From positions 62,001 to 126,000 of the forward strand of contig QKAW01000022.1 of NCBI GenBank assembly GCA_003247135.1: DNA of 64,000 nt, given 5' to 3'. This DNA comes from Spirochaetales bacterium (GTDB lineage: Bacteria > Spirochaetota > Spirochaetia > DSM-2461). Below are positions 1 to 9,297 of this stretch, one piece after another. The position numbers and the translations under genes were made by a program. How positions within the stretch are numbered: the stretch's first letter is position 1; the number at the start of each line of letters is the position of its first letter. The notes beneath the pieces are model-generated. The model was not told the origin of the DNA and did not search any database. It saw only the letters and a list, made by a program, of their open reading frames with translations.

Positions 1-2
1 AA

Positions 3-83
3 TCCAGAACCTATTTTACCAAGGTTCTGGAATTAAACCCGGATTACATTTACAAAGATAAAGTAAACGAGTTTCTTCAGTAG
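3..83 (+). CDS. C-terminal end of a TPR-repeat protein (partial)
   Basis: The first 27 codons form the end of a gene that begins left of the window. The translation contains YFTKVLELNPDYIYKDKV and then a stop, which is a typical second half of a tetratricopeptide repeat (aromatic, small residue, LELNP). TPR proteins are helical scaffolds for protein-protein contacts; the rest of this one is not visible, so its role is unknown. Its stop codon overlaps the 3' end of the convergent PHP gene by 7 bases. Confidence 0.7.
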   Translation, partial: SRTYFTKVLELNPDYIYKDKVNEFLQ

Positions 84-1750
84 TTTAGAGTTATATGGCT
101 TACTTCTTTAAAGTGAGGACCAAGTTTAGGGAGAATATGTTCAACAGTGTCATAATCTCCCTGTATTCCAATAACAGAGTAACCCCTGTTTCCACGTTCA
201 CCAAGTTGAAGTGTTTCAATATTTACTCCAAGTGCAGATAGTGCTGAAAGAAGAATTAGCAGGACTCCTGAACTGTTTTTATGGCTTGTAATAATCATAT
301 GCTCTGTTACAGGAGTATGAATCTCAACTCCATCAATTTCAAGAAGATATAGAGAATCGGAACTTTTTTCTGTTAACCCTTCCATCTCTCTGAGTTCAAG
401 AGTATAAAAGGCTCCCTGTCCTGTACCCATTGTAAATTCCAAAGCTTCTTTTACTTCGTTTATATCGCCTGTAAAAGTAAGGAATGCTTCCGCTGTTCCA
501 ATACCGTCTGAATTAAGTTCTGCTGTCTCAATATTTATTCCTTCAGAAGCGAGAGTGTTCATTAGTATTGTAAGGACACCTGGTTTATCCTGATGAGAGG
601 AATATATCCCCAATTTCTTTTCAGTATTAATAGCTGGATGGGACGGGGATATTGTTAAAGATCTGTCGTCCTTGCGAACAGTAACACAATCAAAAGTTCC
701 TCCCTTAACAGAGTATGGAAACTCGCTGCAAAGGCTGGAAAAATTTCCACCAAATGAGTAATTTGGAATTCTGTGACGATGAGTGTTACTTCGCTTGTTT
801 AGAAGTTCAATTGCCTTGTTTATAACCCTGTACATCTGATCCTTTTCCTGTGTTCTGATTAAAGGACGCTTTTCAGGTATAAAATTGTTAAAACTTAAAT
901 AATTTGTGTAACCTGCTTCAAGCAGATAGTCAATTCCCTCTTTATAGAGTTTTCCTAAATGATCGATATGATGTGTATCTGTTCCAAGAGTTACAGGAAT
1001 ACCAAGGGATTTTGCACGCTTTAAAATATTTATATGAGGATAAATACCGCACTCTTTTTTTATACCTGCAAGGTTTACATCCAAAGCCAGATTGTATTCA
1101 CTAATTTTTTCAAGTAGAAGTCTCATTTTTCTTGCTAGGGGATCATTAGAGTTCTCCAAATCCTCAAAACATTCAGGCAGGTCCACATATAGTTTTAAAA
1201 GATCGATATGTCCTACAACCTGAATTGTATCCCATGTAGCATCTATCATCTCAATCATCTCATCAAGATAACCAAGCCAGTAGTTGTTTAACCCACCTCT
1301 TTTTTCTACTAAAAGCTGAGTCTCTTCTGCAGAACCATCGTAGGCAATCTTCTCTTTTGAGAAATGGATAGAACCAATAATAAAATCGATGCCCTGTGCC
1401 TGAAGAATTTTACTTCTATTCCAGTCCAGCCCTATTTTACTTCCCTGCCATTCAAGTTCAATTCCATGTCGGATATCTATCTTGTTGATATACTTCTTTT
1501 TAAGTGCACTTATATTTTTACTGTAGTTAAAGTAAGCGTTATCACCTCTTATAAATTTAATATCTGTATTTTTTTCACCTTGATATCTGAACCCGGTTAA
1601 TCGCGGTGTATGTATTATAAAAGTTACACTGGGGTGCCCTTTTTCTATAGCTTTACGAACGACATTTTCAATATCATCAATCCCATGTTTTACATGATCG
1701 CTACCAGTCCCCGTATGAATGCCATGGGTCTCCCATATAAAATTTTCCAT
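77..1750 (-). CDS. PHP-family phosphatase (HisK-like) fused to two ACT domains
   Basis: Residues 1 to about 310 are a PHP metallo-phosphoesterase domain like the HisK-type histidinol-phosphate phosphatases. Visible ligand-type motifs are THGIHTG near the N-terminus, GSIHF, VGHIDLL and GTDTHH. The usual N-terminal HxH is replaced by HxxH, so metal binding may be altered. About residues 380-455 and 480-557 resemble two ACT domains (DKPGVLTILMNTLASEGINIE and SSGVLLILLSALSALGVNIE), which in other enzymes bind amino acids as allosteric effectors. Family HisK proteins are about 270 residues, so this 557-residue form is a fusion. An AGGAGTG ribosome site precedes the ATG. Histidinol phosphatase is plausible given hisC and hisH in the window, but the substrate is not proven. 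Confidence 0.72.
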   Translation of the reverse strand: MENFIWETHGIHTGTGSDHVKHGIDDIENVVRKAIEKGHPSVTFIIHTPRLTGFRYQGEKNTDIKFIRGDNAYFNYSKNISALKKKYINKIDIRHGIELEWQGSKIGLDWNRSKILQAQGIDFIIGSIHFSKEKIAYDGSAEETQLLVEKRGGLNNYWLGYLDEMIEMIDATWDTIQVVGHIDLLKLYVDLPECFEDLENSNDPLARKMRLLLEKISEYNLALDVNLAGIKKECGIYPHINILKRAKSLGIPVTLGTDTHHIDHLGKLYKEGIDYLLEAGYTNYLSFNNFIPEKRPLIRTQEKDQMYRVINKAIELLNKRSNTHRHRIPNYSFGGNFSSLCSEFPYSVKGGTFDCVTVRKDDRSLTISPSHPAINTEKKLGIYSSHQDKPGVLTILMNTLASEGINIETAELNSDGIGTAEAFLTFTGDINEVKEALEFTMGTGQGAFYTLELREMEGLTEKSSDSLYLLEIDGVEIHTPVTEHMIITSHKNSSGVLLILLSALSALGVNIETLQLGERGNRGYSVIGIQGDYDTVEHILPKLGPHFKEVSHITLNY

Positions 1751-1884
1751 AAATCACTCCTGTGAATATATTAAGTTAATAGAAAATAATTATGAATAGG
1801 TCTAACTCTATTTTATTAATTATTTATAGAATCGGGCTGGTTTTAATATAGCAAAATATTAAGTGTTGAAGTAATATTTAACTT

Positions 1885-2913
1885 ATGAATAAATGCTGTA
1901 GAGATGCTAAGAACTATTTAAAAAATGTTGAAGAATATGATGTTAAATATATTGAAAGTTTTATAGATGACTTTAATAGAAAGCTTAAGATATACTCAAT
2001 AAATGGGTTATCGTCCTACTTACTTAACTGTATAGAATTATGTTTAAAATTATCCAAGTCAATCAAATATCTTAAGGGTGAAGTTTACACTAAATGGATT
2101 AAGGGAAATGTTCTTTTTTTAGGAGGAAGATATACTTTTGCCTGCAGATGTTATACCTATGTTTTAAATAATATAAATAAAGATGATTCAGTTTATAATG
2201 AAATAGTTAAAGATCATATAGTTAATTTAATTCATAAAGGGGATCTGGAAAGTGCCCTTGATATAATGAAGAGATTAATAGAGGAGGATTCCTCCATTTC
2301 TCTTGAATATCCTGTTGCTTTAATACTATTGCTTAGAGGAGAGAAAGAGCTTACTACAATGGTTATATCAAATAGCAGCAATCTCTCTGTGTATGATTAT
2401 CTGGTAATTTTATATAACAGTATAAAATATGGTGATATTAATGATGCGGAGAAGAATATCAAGATTCTGAAGGATAGTTTAACCTTAAGTAACTCTTTTA
2501 TTGATGGTTACCTGGAAAGTATTGAAATTTTACTGGACTCCAAATTCTCTCGGAATATTTCAGAAGAGAGAGTTCAAATGGTTATTAATCGATTAAATGG
2601 TCGTAATAGCTTTTTTCATTTTATAGATGGTCTTTTAAATATTTCAGAGGTATATATAAATCTTGGGGATTTGGAAAAGGGACAGCGTTTATTGAATCAG
2701 ATATCCAAGATTAAAAATGAGTTAACAATTCTTGACACGAGAATAATGCAACTAAGTGAGCTTTTAGCTATAAAATGTGAAGATTATAAAAATGCTTTTG
2801 AGTTTAGACAGTGTTATGATAATCTTTTAAAAGAGTATAAAACTTTTGAAATAGATAAATCCCTTAGAGAGATCTCTCCATATTTATATAACAGAGAGCT
2901 GATAATCAGTTAG
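1885..2913 (+). CDS. Helical TPR-like protein of unknown function
   Basis: A 342-residue, lysine- and isoleucine-rich protein with no signal peptide or membrane segment. The sequence reads as successive amphipathic helix pairs (for example KGDLESALDIMKRLIEED and LGDLEKGQRLLNQISKI), the pattern of degenerate TPR or SEL1-like alpha-solenoids, so a scaffold or regulatory role is likely. No catalytic motif is visible. There is no Shine-Dalgarno; a TAATAT hexamer lies 7 bases before the ATG, suggesting a leaderless transcript. The 3' end overlaps the convergent DUF1456 gene by 8 bases. I do not recognise a specific family. Confidence 0.6.
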   Translation: MNKCCRDAKNYLKNVEEYDVKYIESFIDDFNRKLKIYSINGLSSYLLNCIELCLKLSKSIKYLKGEVYTKWIKGNVLFLGGRYTFACRCYTYVLNNINKDDSVYNEIVKDHIVNLIHKGDLESALDIMKRLIEEDSSISLEYPVALILLLRGEKELTTMVISNSSNLSVYDYLVILYNSIKYGDINDAEKNIKILKDSLTLSNSFIDGYLESIEILLDSKFSRNISEERVQMVINRLNGRNSFFHFIDGLLNISEVYINLGDLEKGQRLLNQISKIKNELTILDTRIMQLSELLAIKCEDYKNAFEFRQCYDNLLKEYKTFEIDKSLREISPYLYNRELIIS

Positions 2914-3196
2914 TTTTTTTCTCTGGCATTAAAACTCTTTTAGGCTTTCTTTCCTGGGCATAGTTTGTATCCTCTTTTTTACCTCTTCTGTATGTTATTA
3001 ACCCATTTAAGAAACTTTCAAGGACTGAATCACTAAGCTTTCTAAATAGTGGAGAGTCTTCAGCTTCCATAAACTGTTTTACAGTAGCCTCATCTGTACT
3101 ATAATTATCGAGAGCAAAAATCTTAACAACATCCCTGTCTCTTAGATTAAGGGCATATCGTAACTTTCTTAGTACAAAATTATTTCTGTTTTCCAT
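2906..3196 (-). CDS. DUF1456 (YehS-like) protein, single-repeat form
   Basis: Residues 7-72 (LRKLRYALNLRDRDVVKIFAL ... LESFLNGLITYRRG) match the DUF1456 repeat known from YehS of enterobacteria. Family members usually carry two tandem copies in about 150 residues; here there is one copy followed by a basic tail rich in Lys and Arg. The function of the family is not established. The start overlaps the 3' end of the upstream Nudix gene by 17 bases and has a GAGGA ribosome site inside that gene, so the two are translationally coupled. Confidence 0.75.
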   Translation of the reverse strand: MENRNNFVLRKLRYALNLRDRDVVKIFALDNYSTDEATVKQFMEAEDSPLFRKLSDSVLESFLNGLITYRRGKKEDTNYAQERKPKRVLMPEKKTN

Positions 3197-3674
3197 AAAA
3201 TTCCTCTGTTTTATTCTTCATTTCCAGAACATTTATCTCTTGTGAATATATCTCTATATCTTTTAGTGGAATCCATTTTAAGTCAATGGATTCTTTACTT
3301 AAGATTAGGGGTAAATTGTTATCAGCTTCAAATACATAAGTATAATCATAATGCTTATGTGGGGGAACATTTTGATATTGGGGAATAATATGGATATCTT
3401 TTCTAAAAGGTTCATTAGATAAAACCCTTAGTTTTAATCCAGTCTCTTCTTCACCTTCCCTCAATGCAATTTGCAGGGGATCCATCTCTCCTTCAGAATG
3501 TCCTCCTGGAGGAATCCAGATATTGAGTTTTTTATGGTGTGTTAATAGAACCATTCTTCTGTCTTTGCTTAAAATCCAGCAAGAACCGGTTATATGTCCG
3601 GTTCTGTTTTCTCTGGAAAAAGGATTTGGAGTCTTAAGGAATTTATAAAAAATTAAATCGATGTCTGTAAACAT
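3180..3674 (-). CDS. Nudix hydrolase
   Basis: A 164-residue Nudix pyrophosphohydrolase. The Nudix box is clear: GGHSEGEMDPLQIALREGEE followed by ETGL gives the REGEEETG core that binds the divalent metal, although the Glu usually found eight residues before the Arg is a Met, with a Glu one residue earlier. Upstream, WILSKDRRMVLLTHHKKLNIW is the usual first strand pair. The substrate, a nucleoside diphosphate derivative, cannot be predicted. There is no Shine-Dalgarno, but a perfect TATAAT lies 6 bases before the ATG, which points to a leaderless mRNA. It is the first gene of a two-gene unit with DUF1456. Confidence 0.9.
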   Translation of the reverse strand: MFTDIDLIFYKFLKTPNPFSRENRTGHITGSCWILSKDRRMVLLTHHKKLNIWIPPGGHSEGEMDPLQIALREGEEETGLKLRVLSNEPFRKDIHIIPQYQNVPPHKHYDYTYVFEADNNLPLILSKESIDLKWIPLKDIEIYSQEINVLEMKNKTEEFYGKQK

Positions 3675-3696
3675 TAATTTATTATATATAAATTAT

Positions 3697-4149
3697 CTAT
3701 AAAAGAAACCTGTGGCCATACATTAAACTGAATGTCGTACTTCCTCCGGACATTAAGTAAAATGGAAAAACTGATAATGATATCTGATGATTACCAAAGG
3801 TAGCTGTAACTGTTGGTAAAACAAGGAGTTCTAAGCCAAGGGAGAAGTCTTTGGTAAAAGTGTACTCAATTGTAGCGGCATACAGAGGAGTAGCTCCAAA
3901 ACCCGTATTTGAGTTATAACCTGTTAATCCTCCAAGACGTAAACCTACCCACAGGTTATTAATTACCTGATATTGCCCTTTTATAGCAGCACAAGTTACA
4001 TAGCTGGAATTGCTAATTTGAGATTCTCCCCAAACATTTGGGATCATCATACCGGCACCAATTGATGGTGTTAATGATAGCTTATTCTCAATATTCTGAG
4101 CATAAACTGAGGAAGTTAAGATAACTATTAAAAATAATATTTTTTTCAT
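3697..4149 (-). CDS. Putative outer-membrane beta-barrel protein
   Basis: A 150-residue protein starting with a signal peptide (MKKILFLIVILTSSVYAQ, cleavage probably after VYA). The mature part alternates hydrophobic and polar residues with many Gly, Tyr and Ser and ends in an aromatic C-terminal strand (FSLMYGHRFLL). That is the signature of a small 8-stranded outer-membrane barrel. No specific family is recognised. It lies 22 bases upstream of the Nudix start on the same strand, but probably has its own transcript. Confidence 0.55.
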   Translation of the reverse strand: MKKILFLIVILTSSVYAQNIENKLSLTPSIGAGMMIPNVWGESQISNSSYVTCAAIKGQYQVINNLWVGLRLGGLTGYNSNTGFGATPLYAATIEYTFTKDFSLGLELLVLPTVTATFGNHQISLSVFPFYLMSGGSTTFSLMYGHRFLL

Positions 4150-4285
4150 ATTTCAATAAATAATATATCTTCAGATAATATTCAACTATTTTTTTTTCTT
4201 ACAATGTTTTTGTTTAAAAGCTTTATATTTAAAGTCTAGAAATATAATTAAACTTGGTTTAAAATTATAACAAATGGAGATATTT

Positions 4286-4774
4286 ATGAAAAAAAGATTC
4301 TTGACAGTGTTAATTACATTATTAATTATGGGTTGTGGCAATTTTATGGATAATGAATCCAGAGTTTCAATAATGACTTACCTGAAGGATAGTGGAAGGG
4401 CTGTATATACTCCAACTAAAATTGAATTGTGGATTTCAGATCCAGGTGTTGATTATAAGTTAACAAAAGATGCTGATCTGGAAAAAAGAGTATACTGGGC
4501 CGATGACACAGAGGCATCAATCGATCTAAATACATCTGTTGTTCGATATATTATGGCTGAAAATACCAGTTCTATTGATTTTGATATAAAAGTAGATGTT
4601 ACAAAGAAGTTTACATTGAGAGTTGAATTTAGTGATGGATATGTTTATGTCGGAGCTAAAGAGCAACTTATTAGCCAACTTACAGAGGTTATATCAATAG
4701 GTCTTGAGATAACACCTACCAGTTATAATGAGAAATGGTTTTCTGAATTTGACAAAGCTGGCTTTTTTAATTAA
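4286..4774 (+). CDS. Small lipoprotein
   Basis: A 162-residue predicted lipoprotein: MKKRFLTVLITLLIMGCGN has a basic start, a hydrophobic core and a lipobox with Cys at residue 17. The start is placed at the internal ATG rather than the in-frame ATG 12 bases upstream, because GGAGA sits 5 bases before it and this start gives a proper signal peptide. The mature domain is short and beta-rich, with no recognised family. It is followed 23 bases later by cmoA. Confidence 0.7.
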   Translation: MKKRFLTVLITLLIMGCGNFMDNESRVSIMTYLKDSGRAVYTPTKIELWISDPGVDYKLTKDADLEKRVYWADDTEASIDLNTSVVRYIMAENTSSIDFDIKVDVTKKFTLRVEFSDGYVYVGAKEQLISQLTEVISIGLEITPTSYNEKWFSEFDKAGFFN

Positions 4775-4797
4775 TTAAAAAGTGTTATACTCCTTCG

Positions 4798-5541
4798 ATG
4801 GCAAAAATTGACAAGGTTTTTAGTAGCCCAATAGGGAAGGTTCCTCCATTTACTTTTAATGAAAAGGTAGCTCATGTTTTTGATGATATGGCTGAAAGAT
4901 CTATACCTTTTTACAGAGAAGTCCAAAAAATGATAACAGATTTAACCCTTACGTTCTATCAGGAAGGATCCAGAATTTATGATTTAGGATGTAGTACTGC
5001 AACAACAACAGCTCTAGTCTATCAAGGGCTGATAGATAGAGATGTTAAGGATTTTACTATAAAGGGGATAGATTCATCCCAGGCAATGTGTGATGAAGCA
5101 AGAGTAAAACTTGAATCAATAAACGCTTCAAAGGATCATGTAACAATAACACATGGTGATTTTTTAACCGAAGAGATTCAAGATGCATCTGTTGTTATAA
5201 TGAATTACACTTTACAGTTTATTGATCCTCTTAAAAGAGAGACAGTTATAAAGAAAATTTTTAATGGTTTACGCCATAATGGTATTCTCCTTGTTAGTGA
5301 TAAGTTACTTCAGAGTAATACTGATATTAGTCGAACTTTTATTGATAAATATTACAATTTAAAAAGATTAAATGGCTATAGTGAGCTGGAAATATCACAA
5401 AAAAGGGAAGCATTGGAAAATGTATTAATTCCATATACTCTGGAAGAGGAGACTTCTCTTTTTAGGGAGTGCGGTTTTAAAGGTGTAGACTCTTTTTTTA
5501 CCTGGTATAATTTTGCCTCATTTATATGTATAAAGAAGTAG
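4798..5541 (+). CDS. cmoA: Carboxy-S-adenosyl-L-methionine synthase
   Basis: CmoA converts S-adenosylmethionine and prephenate to carboxy-SAM, the donor used by CmoB to make 5-oxyacetyluridine at wobble position 34 of tRNAs. The 247 residues match the family length. The SAM-binding fold is visible (IYDLGCSTATTT, GIDSSQAMCDEA, HGDF), as is the N-terminal FNEKVAHVFDDMAERSIPFY typical of CmoA. The next gene is cmoB, 3 bases downstream. There is no Shine-Dalgarno; TATACT lies 6 bases before the ATG, so translation may be leaderless. Confidence 0.95.
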   Translation: MAKIDKVFSSPIGKVPPFTFNEKVAHVFDDMAERSIPFYREVQKMITDLTLTFYQEGSRIYDLGCSTATTTALVYQGLIDRDVKDFTIKGIDSSQAMCDEARVKLESINASKDHVTITHGDFLTEEIQDASVVIMNYTLQFIDPLKRETVIKKIFNGLRHNGILLVSDKLLQSNTDISRTFIDKYYNLKRLNGYSELEISQKREALENVLIPYTLEEETSLFRECGFKGVDSFFTWYNFASFICIKK

Positions 5542-5544
5542 GTC

Positions 5545-6558
5545 ATGGTTAAAGAACAGTATATAAATAATGATTATTTAGAAAAATATCGTGGGAAAAA
5601 TTTGCCACTTCTGGATGAAATTCTGGAAGTAAGAGCCAAACAGGCCCGACTTCTGGATAGTGACGCTAATCTGGTAAATATATCGGATTTGAATGCTTTA
5701 CCGGATTTAAAGAGTAATCATGCTATTTTTGGTAATGATGTTGTAGAGATTGGTAAAAGGGATGAGCTTTCTGATGAGGATTTTGAAAAGTTAAATGAAA
5801 CTTTATTGAATCTAAAACCCTGGAGAAAAGGTCCATGGAACTACTTTGGTATTGATATTGATACTGAGTGGCGTAGTAATCTGAAGTGGGACCGTTTTTT
5901 TAATGGAGTAAAGCCGGATTTTGAAGGGAAACGAATTCTGGATATAGGTTGTAACAATCTCTATTATATGTACCGAACTCTGGCCTATAATCCTGAGCTT
6001 GTAGTAGGATTTGACCCAATAGCCAGATACTATTTTCACCATCTGCTTAATAGAAAGTTTGTACAGGATCCAAGAATTCAGTTTGAACTTTTTGGTGTGG
6101 AACAGGCTGGATTATTTAAAGATTTTTTTGACTATGCCTTTTTTATGGGAATACTCTACCATAGAAGAGACCCTCTAGGTTCTTTAAAGAATGTATATGA
6201 CTCATTAAAAAGAGGTGGGACTATTATTATGGAGTGTTCCGGGATTCCAGGTGATGATCCTCTATGTCTATTTCCTGAGGGACGTTACTGTCAGGCACCA
6301 GGTTACTGGTTTTTACCAACCTGGAAGAGCATTGAAAATATGCTTTATCGTACAGGATTTACCGAAATTGAGACTTTTTACAAGGAACCACTGACATTTG
6401 ATGAGCAACGTAAAACATCCTGGATAGATACTCACTCTCTTGAGCATTTCCTGGATCCTGAGGATATTAGCAAAACTGTAGAAGGTTATCCTGCTCCGGT
6501 ACGGATTTATACAAAGGCTGTAAAGCCATTACAAAGAAATAAAAAGATATACGATTAG
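5545..6558 (+). CDS. cmoB: tRNA U34 carboxymethyltransferase
   Basis: CmoB transfers the carboxymethyl group of carboxy-SAM to 5-hydroxyuridine 34 of tRNA. The 337 residues fit the family. Visible features are LKPWRKGPWNYFGIDIDTEW, the nucleotide-binding RILDIGCNNLYYMYR, and FMGILYHRRDPL in the methyltransferase core. It follows cmoA directly and surely shares its message. ychF follows 21 bases later and may be in the same unit. Confidence 0.95.
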   Translation: MVKEQYINNDYLEKYRGKNLPLLDEILEVRAKQARLLDSDANLVNISDLNALPDLKSNHAIFGNDVVEIGKRDELSDEDFEKLNETLLNLKPWRKGPWNYFGIDIDTEWRSNLKWDRFFNGVKPDFEGKRILDIGCNNLYYMYRTLAYNPELVVGFDPIARYYFHHLLNRKFVQDPRIQFELFGVEQAGLFKDFFDYAFFMGILYHRRDPLGSLKNVYDSLKRGGTIIMECSGIPGDDPLCLFPEGRYCQAPGYWFLPTWKSIENMLYRTGFTEIETFYKEPLTFDEQRKTSWIDTHSLEHFLDPEDISKTVEGYPAPVRIYTKAVKPLQRNKKIYD

Positions 6559-6579
6559 TTTTGTATAGAAGGAATTAAT

Positions 6580-7677
6580 ATGGGTTTAAACTGTGGTATC
6601 GTAGGGTTACCAAATGTTGGGAAATCAACAATTTTTAGTGCTTTAACATCAGCACCGGCTGAAGCAGCAAACTATCCTTTTTGTACTATAGATCCAAATG
6701 TTGGTATAGTTGATATTCCGGATAAACGGTTAAAGATGATAGCTGAATGTATACCTCCACAAAAATTAATACCGGCATCTGTAGAATTTGTGGATATCGC
6801 AGGTTTAGTTCGAGGTGCTAGTAAAGGTGAAGGTCTGGGAAATAAATTCCTTGCTAATATTAGGGAAGTTGGTGTAATAATTCATGTTGTTCGTTGTTTT
6901 GAAGATCCGGATGTTATCCATGTTGAGAATAAAATTGACCCGGCAAGTGATATTGAGACAATTAATCTGGAACTAGCACTGGCTGATTTGGATACAATTG
7001 AGAAGAGACTACAAAAAACTGTTAAACTTGTACGAGCAAATGATGCTGAAGCAAAAAAACTTCTTCCTATTCTAGAAAAATTGAAAGAGACTCTGGATGG
7101 TGGAAAACCTGCAAGAAGCCTGGATTTTACAGATATAGAGATGGAGTTGGTTAAACCTCTCCACTTAATAACAATGAAAAAAGTACTCTATGTTTGTAAT
7201 ATTGATGAGTCTGCACTACATGAAGACAATAAATATGTATTAATGGTTAAAGAGATAGCAGATAAAGAGGGTGCTAGAGTTGTTAAAATTTGCGGGCAGC
7301 TTGAAGCAGAGATTGCAGAATTAGAGACTGATGAAGAGAAGGAAGAGTTTCTTAAGGATGCTGGTCTTGAAGAGTCTGGTCTCTCCCATCTAATACACGA
7401 GGGTTATGCAATGCTCGGTTTAAGAACATACTTTACTGCTGGTGAAATTGAGGTAAGAGCCTGGACTTTTAAAGATGGAGACAAGGCACCACAGGCTGCA
7501 GGAGTTATTCATACTGATTTTGAGAAAGGTTTTATTAAAGCTGAAGTTTACCACTGTAATGACCTTTTTGAGCTTAAAACAGAAGCAAATATAAAATCCA
7601 AGGGTAAATTAAGAATAGAGGGTAAAGAGTACGTTGTTAAAGATGGGGATGTAATGCACTTTAGATTTAACGTATAA
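6580..7677 (+). CDS. ychF: Ribosome-associated Obg-like ATPase YchF
   Basis: YchF/OLA1 is a universal P-loop NTPase that hydrolyses ATP, binds ribosomes and is linked to stress and translation control. The Walker A is GLPNVGKST, the switch region is [19 protein letters not shown], and the G4 position reads NIDE instead of NKxD, the hallmark of the ATP-preferring YchF family. The C-terminal TGS domain (about residues 280-365) is intact. Length 365 is standard. An AGAAGGA ribosome site precedes the ATG. The 3' end overlaps the convergent PrsW-like gene by 11 bases. Confidence 0.97.
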   Translation: MGLNCGIVGLPNVGKSTIFSALTSAPAEAANYPFCTIDPNVGIVDIPDKRLKMIAECIPPQKLIPASVEFVDIAGLVRGASKGEGLGNKFLANIREVGVIIHVVRCFEDPDVIHVENKIDPASDIETINLELALADLDTIEKRLQKTVKLVRANDAEAKKLLPILEKLKETLDGGKPARSLDFTDIEMELVKPLHLITMKKVLYVCNIDESALHEDNKYVLMVKEIADKEGARVVKICGQLEAEIAELETDEEKEEFLKDAGLEESGLSHLIHEGYAMLGLRTYFTAGEIEVRAWTFKDGDKAPQAAGVIHTDFEKGFIKAEVYHCNDLFELKTEANIKSKGKLRIEGKEYVVKDGDVMHFRFNV

Positions 7678-8173
7678 CTAAATTAAATAAAAGATGAATG
7701 GTTAAAGAGAGTATAAAGAACCTTTTTCTCTCTTTAGCTATACATTGAAATAGTATAAAAGATGTAACTATATGCAATGGGAGGGTTGTTAATGTTCTAA
7801 TAACGGCTAACTCCCTGACTCCAAAAGCTACGTAGAGAGTCTCACATAGTGCAAACCCTCCACCAATAAAAATTGAATAAAGTGCAGATTTGTTTTTGCC
7901 AAAAATCTTTAGAGCAAAAAGTTTAAAAAGCTCCTCATTTAATCCGGATAATCCCAGGTAAAACAGACCGGGAAGTGTTCCGGGTATAACAATTGCTATT
8001 AAAACCGTAATTAATTTCATTGAAAAAATAGCAGGAACCACTGCTATTATTCCAATTACTAATGCTCTAAAAACCAGACCAAACTCCAGATTAATAAAAA
8101 GCTTTATTAGGGCAAATATAAAGAGTAGAGCTAAAAAAGTTGGTAAAACCGTAATTAGAACATCTTTTAACAT
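7667..8173 (-). CDS. PrsW-like intramembrane metalloprotease
   Basis: A 168-residue protein with about five or six membrane segments. Three motifs of the PrsW group of intramembrane proteases are present: NEELFKLFA (EExxK type), GGGFALCETLYV (an E in the next helix), and C-terminal LPLHIV and IHLLFNLV with the two histidines. Family PrsW cleaves anti-sigma factors in Bacillus, but here no sigma/anti-sigma pair is nearby, so the substrate is unknown. It starts 4 bases after the hisC stop and is probably co-transcribed with it. Confidence 0.7.
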   Translation of the reverse strand: MLKDVLITVLPTFLALLFIFALIKLFINLEFGLVFRALVIGIIAVVPAIFSMKLITVLIAIVIPGTLPGLFYLGLSGLNEELFKLFALKIFGKNKSALYSIFIGGGFALCETLYVAFGVRELAVIRTLTTLPLHIVTSFILFQCIAKERKRFFILSLTIHLLFNLVIR

Positions 8174-8177
8174 TGTA

Positions 8178-9230
8178 TTACAAATCTAGAGCCACTTTTA
8201 AATACTTTATAAAATTCTTCATCTGAACCTCTGTCCCAATTGTAATTCTTATATAATTATTTAATCCAAAGGATGTACATGGTCTTATAGTCATCCCCTG
8301 ATCAAGAATTGAGTTGTATACTTCTTTACTATCCCTCTCTACATCAATACAGATAAAATTAGCCTGGGTTTTGTAATATTTAAGTCCCAGTTTATCAAGC
8401 TGGTTGTACAGAAACTCTTTACCCTTATTATTCATCTCTATAGATTTATTTACAAAATCCTCATCGGAGATTGCAGCTAATCCTCCTGTTTGCGCAGCCT
8501 GATTAACATTGAAAGGTTGCTTTGTTTTCCATAAATTCTGTATTAGTTCACTATTTGATATTGCATAACCCAATCTTAGTGAAGCAAGCCCATAAATTTT
8601 TGAAAATGTTTTTAGAACCAGTAAGTTTGAAAAGTTGTGTATCTCCTGTATACATGAGTAGAAATTTTCATCACCATACTCTCCATAGGCTTCATCAACA
8701 ACTACAAGTATATTGTCAGGTATTGCACTAATTAAATCAAGAATTTCATCCTTAGGCAGGAAGGTTCCTGTTGGGTTATTAGGATTACAGATGTAGATTA
8801 TTCGAGTTCTTGAATCTATTAATTTAATCATCTCATCTTTGTTAAATTTTCCCTCAATTAATGGAGCTTTTCTTATTTCTCCATCTGTTATTAATGTACT
8901 AAATGTGTATTCACTAAAGGTATTTAAAGCAGTTATTGCATTATCCCCTTTACCTATAAGACAGAGTGATGGCCAGGTAAGTATTTCGTCGGAACCATTA
9001 CCTACAATAATATTCTCAGGGGAGATCTGATGTTTTTTTGCCAGGGCTTCCCGCAAAATTCTGGAACTTCCTTCCGGATATATGCTGTAACTGTCAATTG
9101 CTTTTATTGCAGCTATAGCTTTTGGACTGCTTCCCAATGGGTTTTCATTAGATGACAATTTCTCTTTCCCTTCAATTTTAACACCTGGAACATAGGGTGG
9201 TATACTATTAATGTTTTCCTTAATTTTCAT
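8178..9230 (-). CDS. hisC: Histidinol-phosphate aminotransferase
   Basis: A fold-type I PLP aminotransferase that converts imidazole-acetol phosphate to histidinol phosphate, step seven of histidine synthesis. The 350 residues contain KLSSNENPLGSSPKA at the start, IYICNPNNPTGTF, the VVVDEAYGEY strand, the LVLKTFSKIYGLASLRLGY segment with the Schiff-base lysine, and a C-terminal IRITIGT with the substrate-phosphate arginine. A GGGAG ribosome site precedes the ATG. It is divergent from fhs and followed by the PrsW-like gene. The other histidine genes are not adjacent, apart from hisH 20 kb away. Confidence 0.93.
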   Translation of the reverse strand: MKIKENINSIPPYVPGVKIEGKEKLSSNENPLGSSPKAIAAIKAIDSYSIYPEGSSRILREALAKKHQISPENIIVGNGSDEILTWPSLCLIGKGDNAITALNTFSEYTFSTLITDGEIRKAPLIEGKFNKDEMIKLIDSRTRIIYICNPNNPTGTFLPKDEILDLISAIPDNILVVVDEAYGEYGDENFYSCIQEIHNFSNLLVLKTFSKIYGLASLRLGYAISNSELIQNLWKTKQPFNVNQAAQTGGLAAISDEDFVNKSIEMNNKGKEFLYNQLDKLGLKYYKTQANFICIDVERDSKEVYNSILDQGMTIRPCTSFGLNNYIRITIGTEVQMKNFIKYLKVALDL

Positions 9231-9297
9231 TTTATCTCCCTCATAAAATTATTTTAAAAAAAATTGTAACTTTTTAATAGTTAAGTTGTCTTTATAA

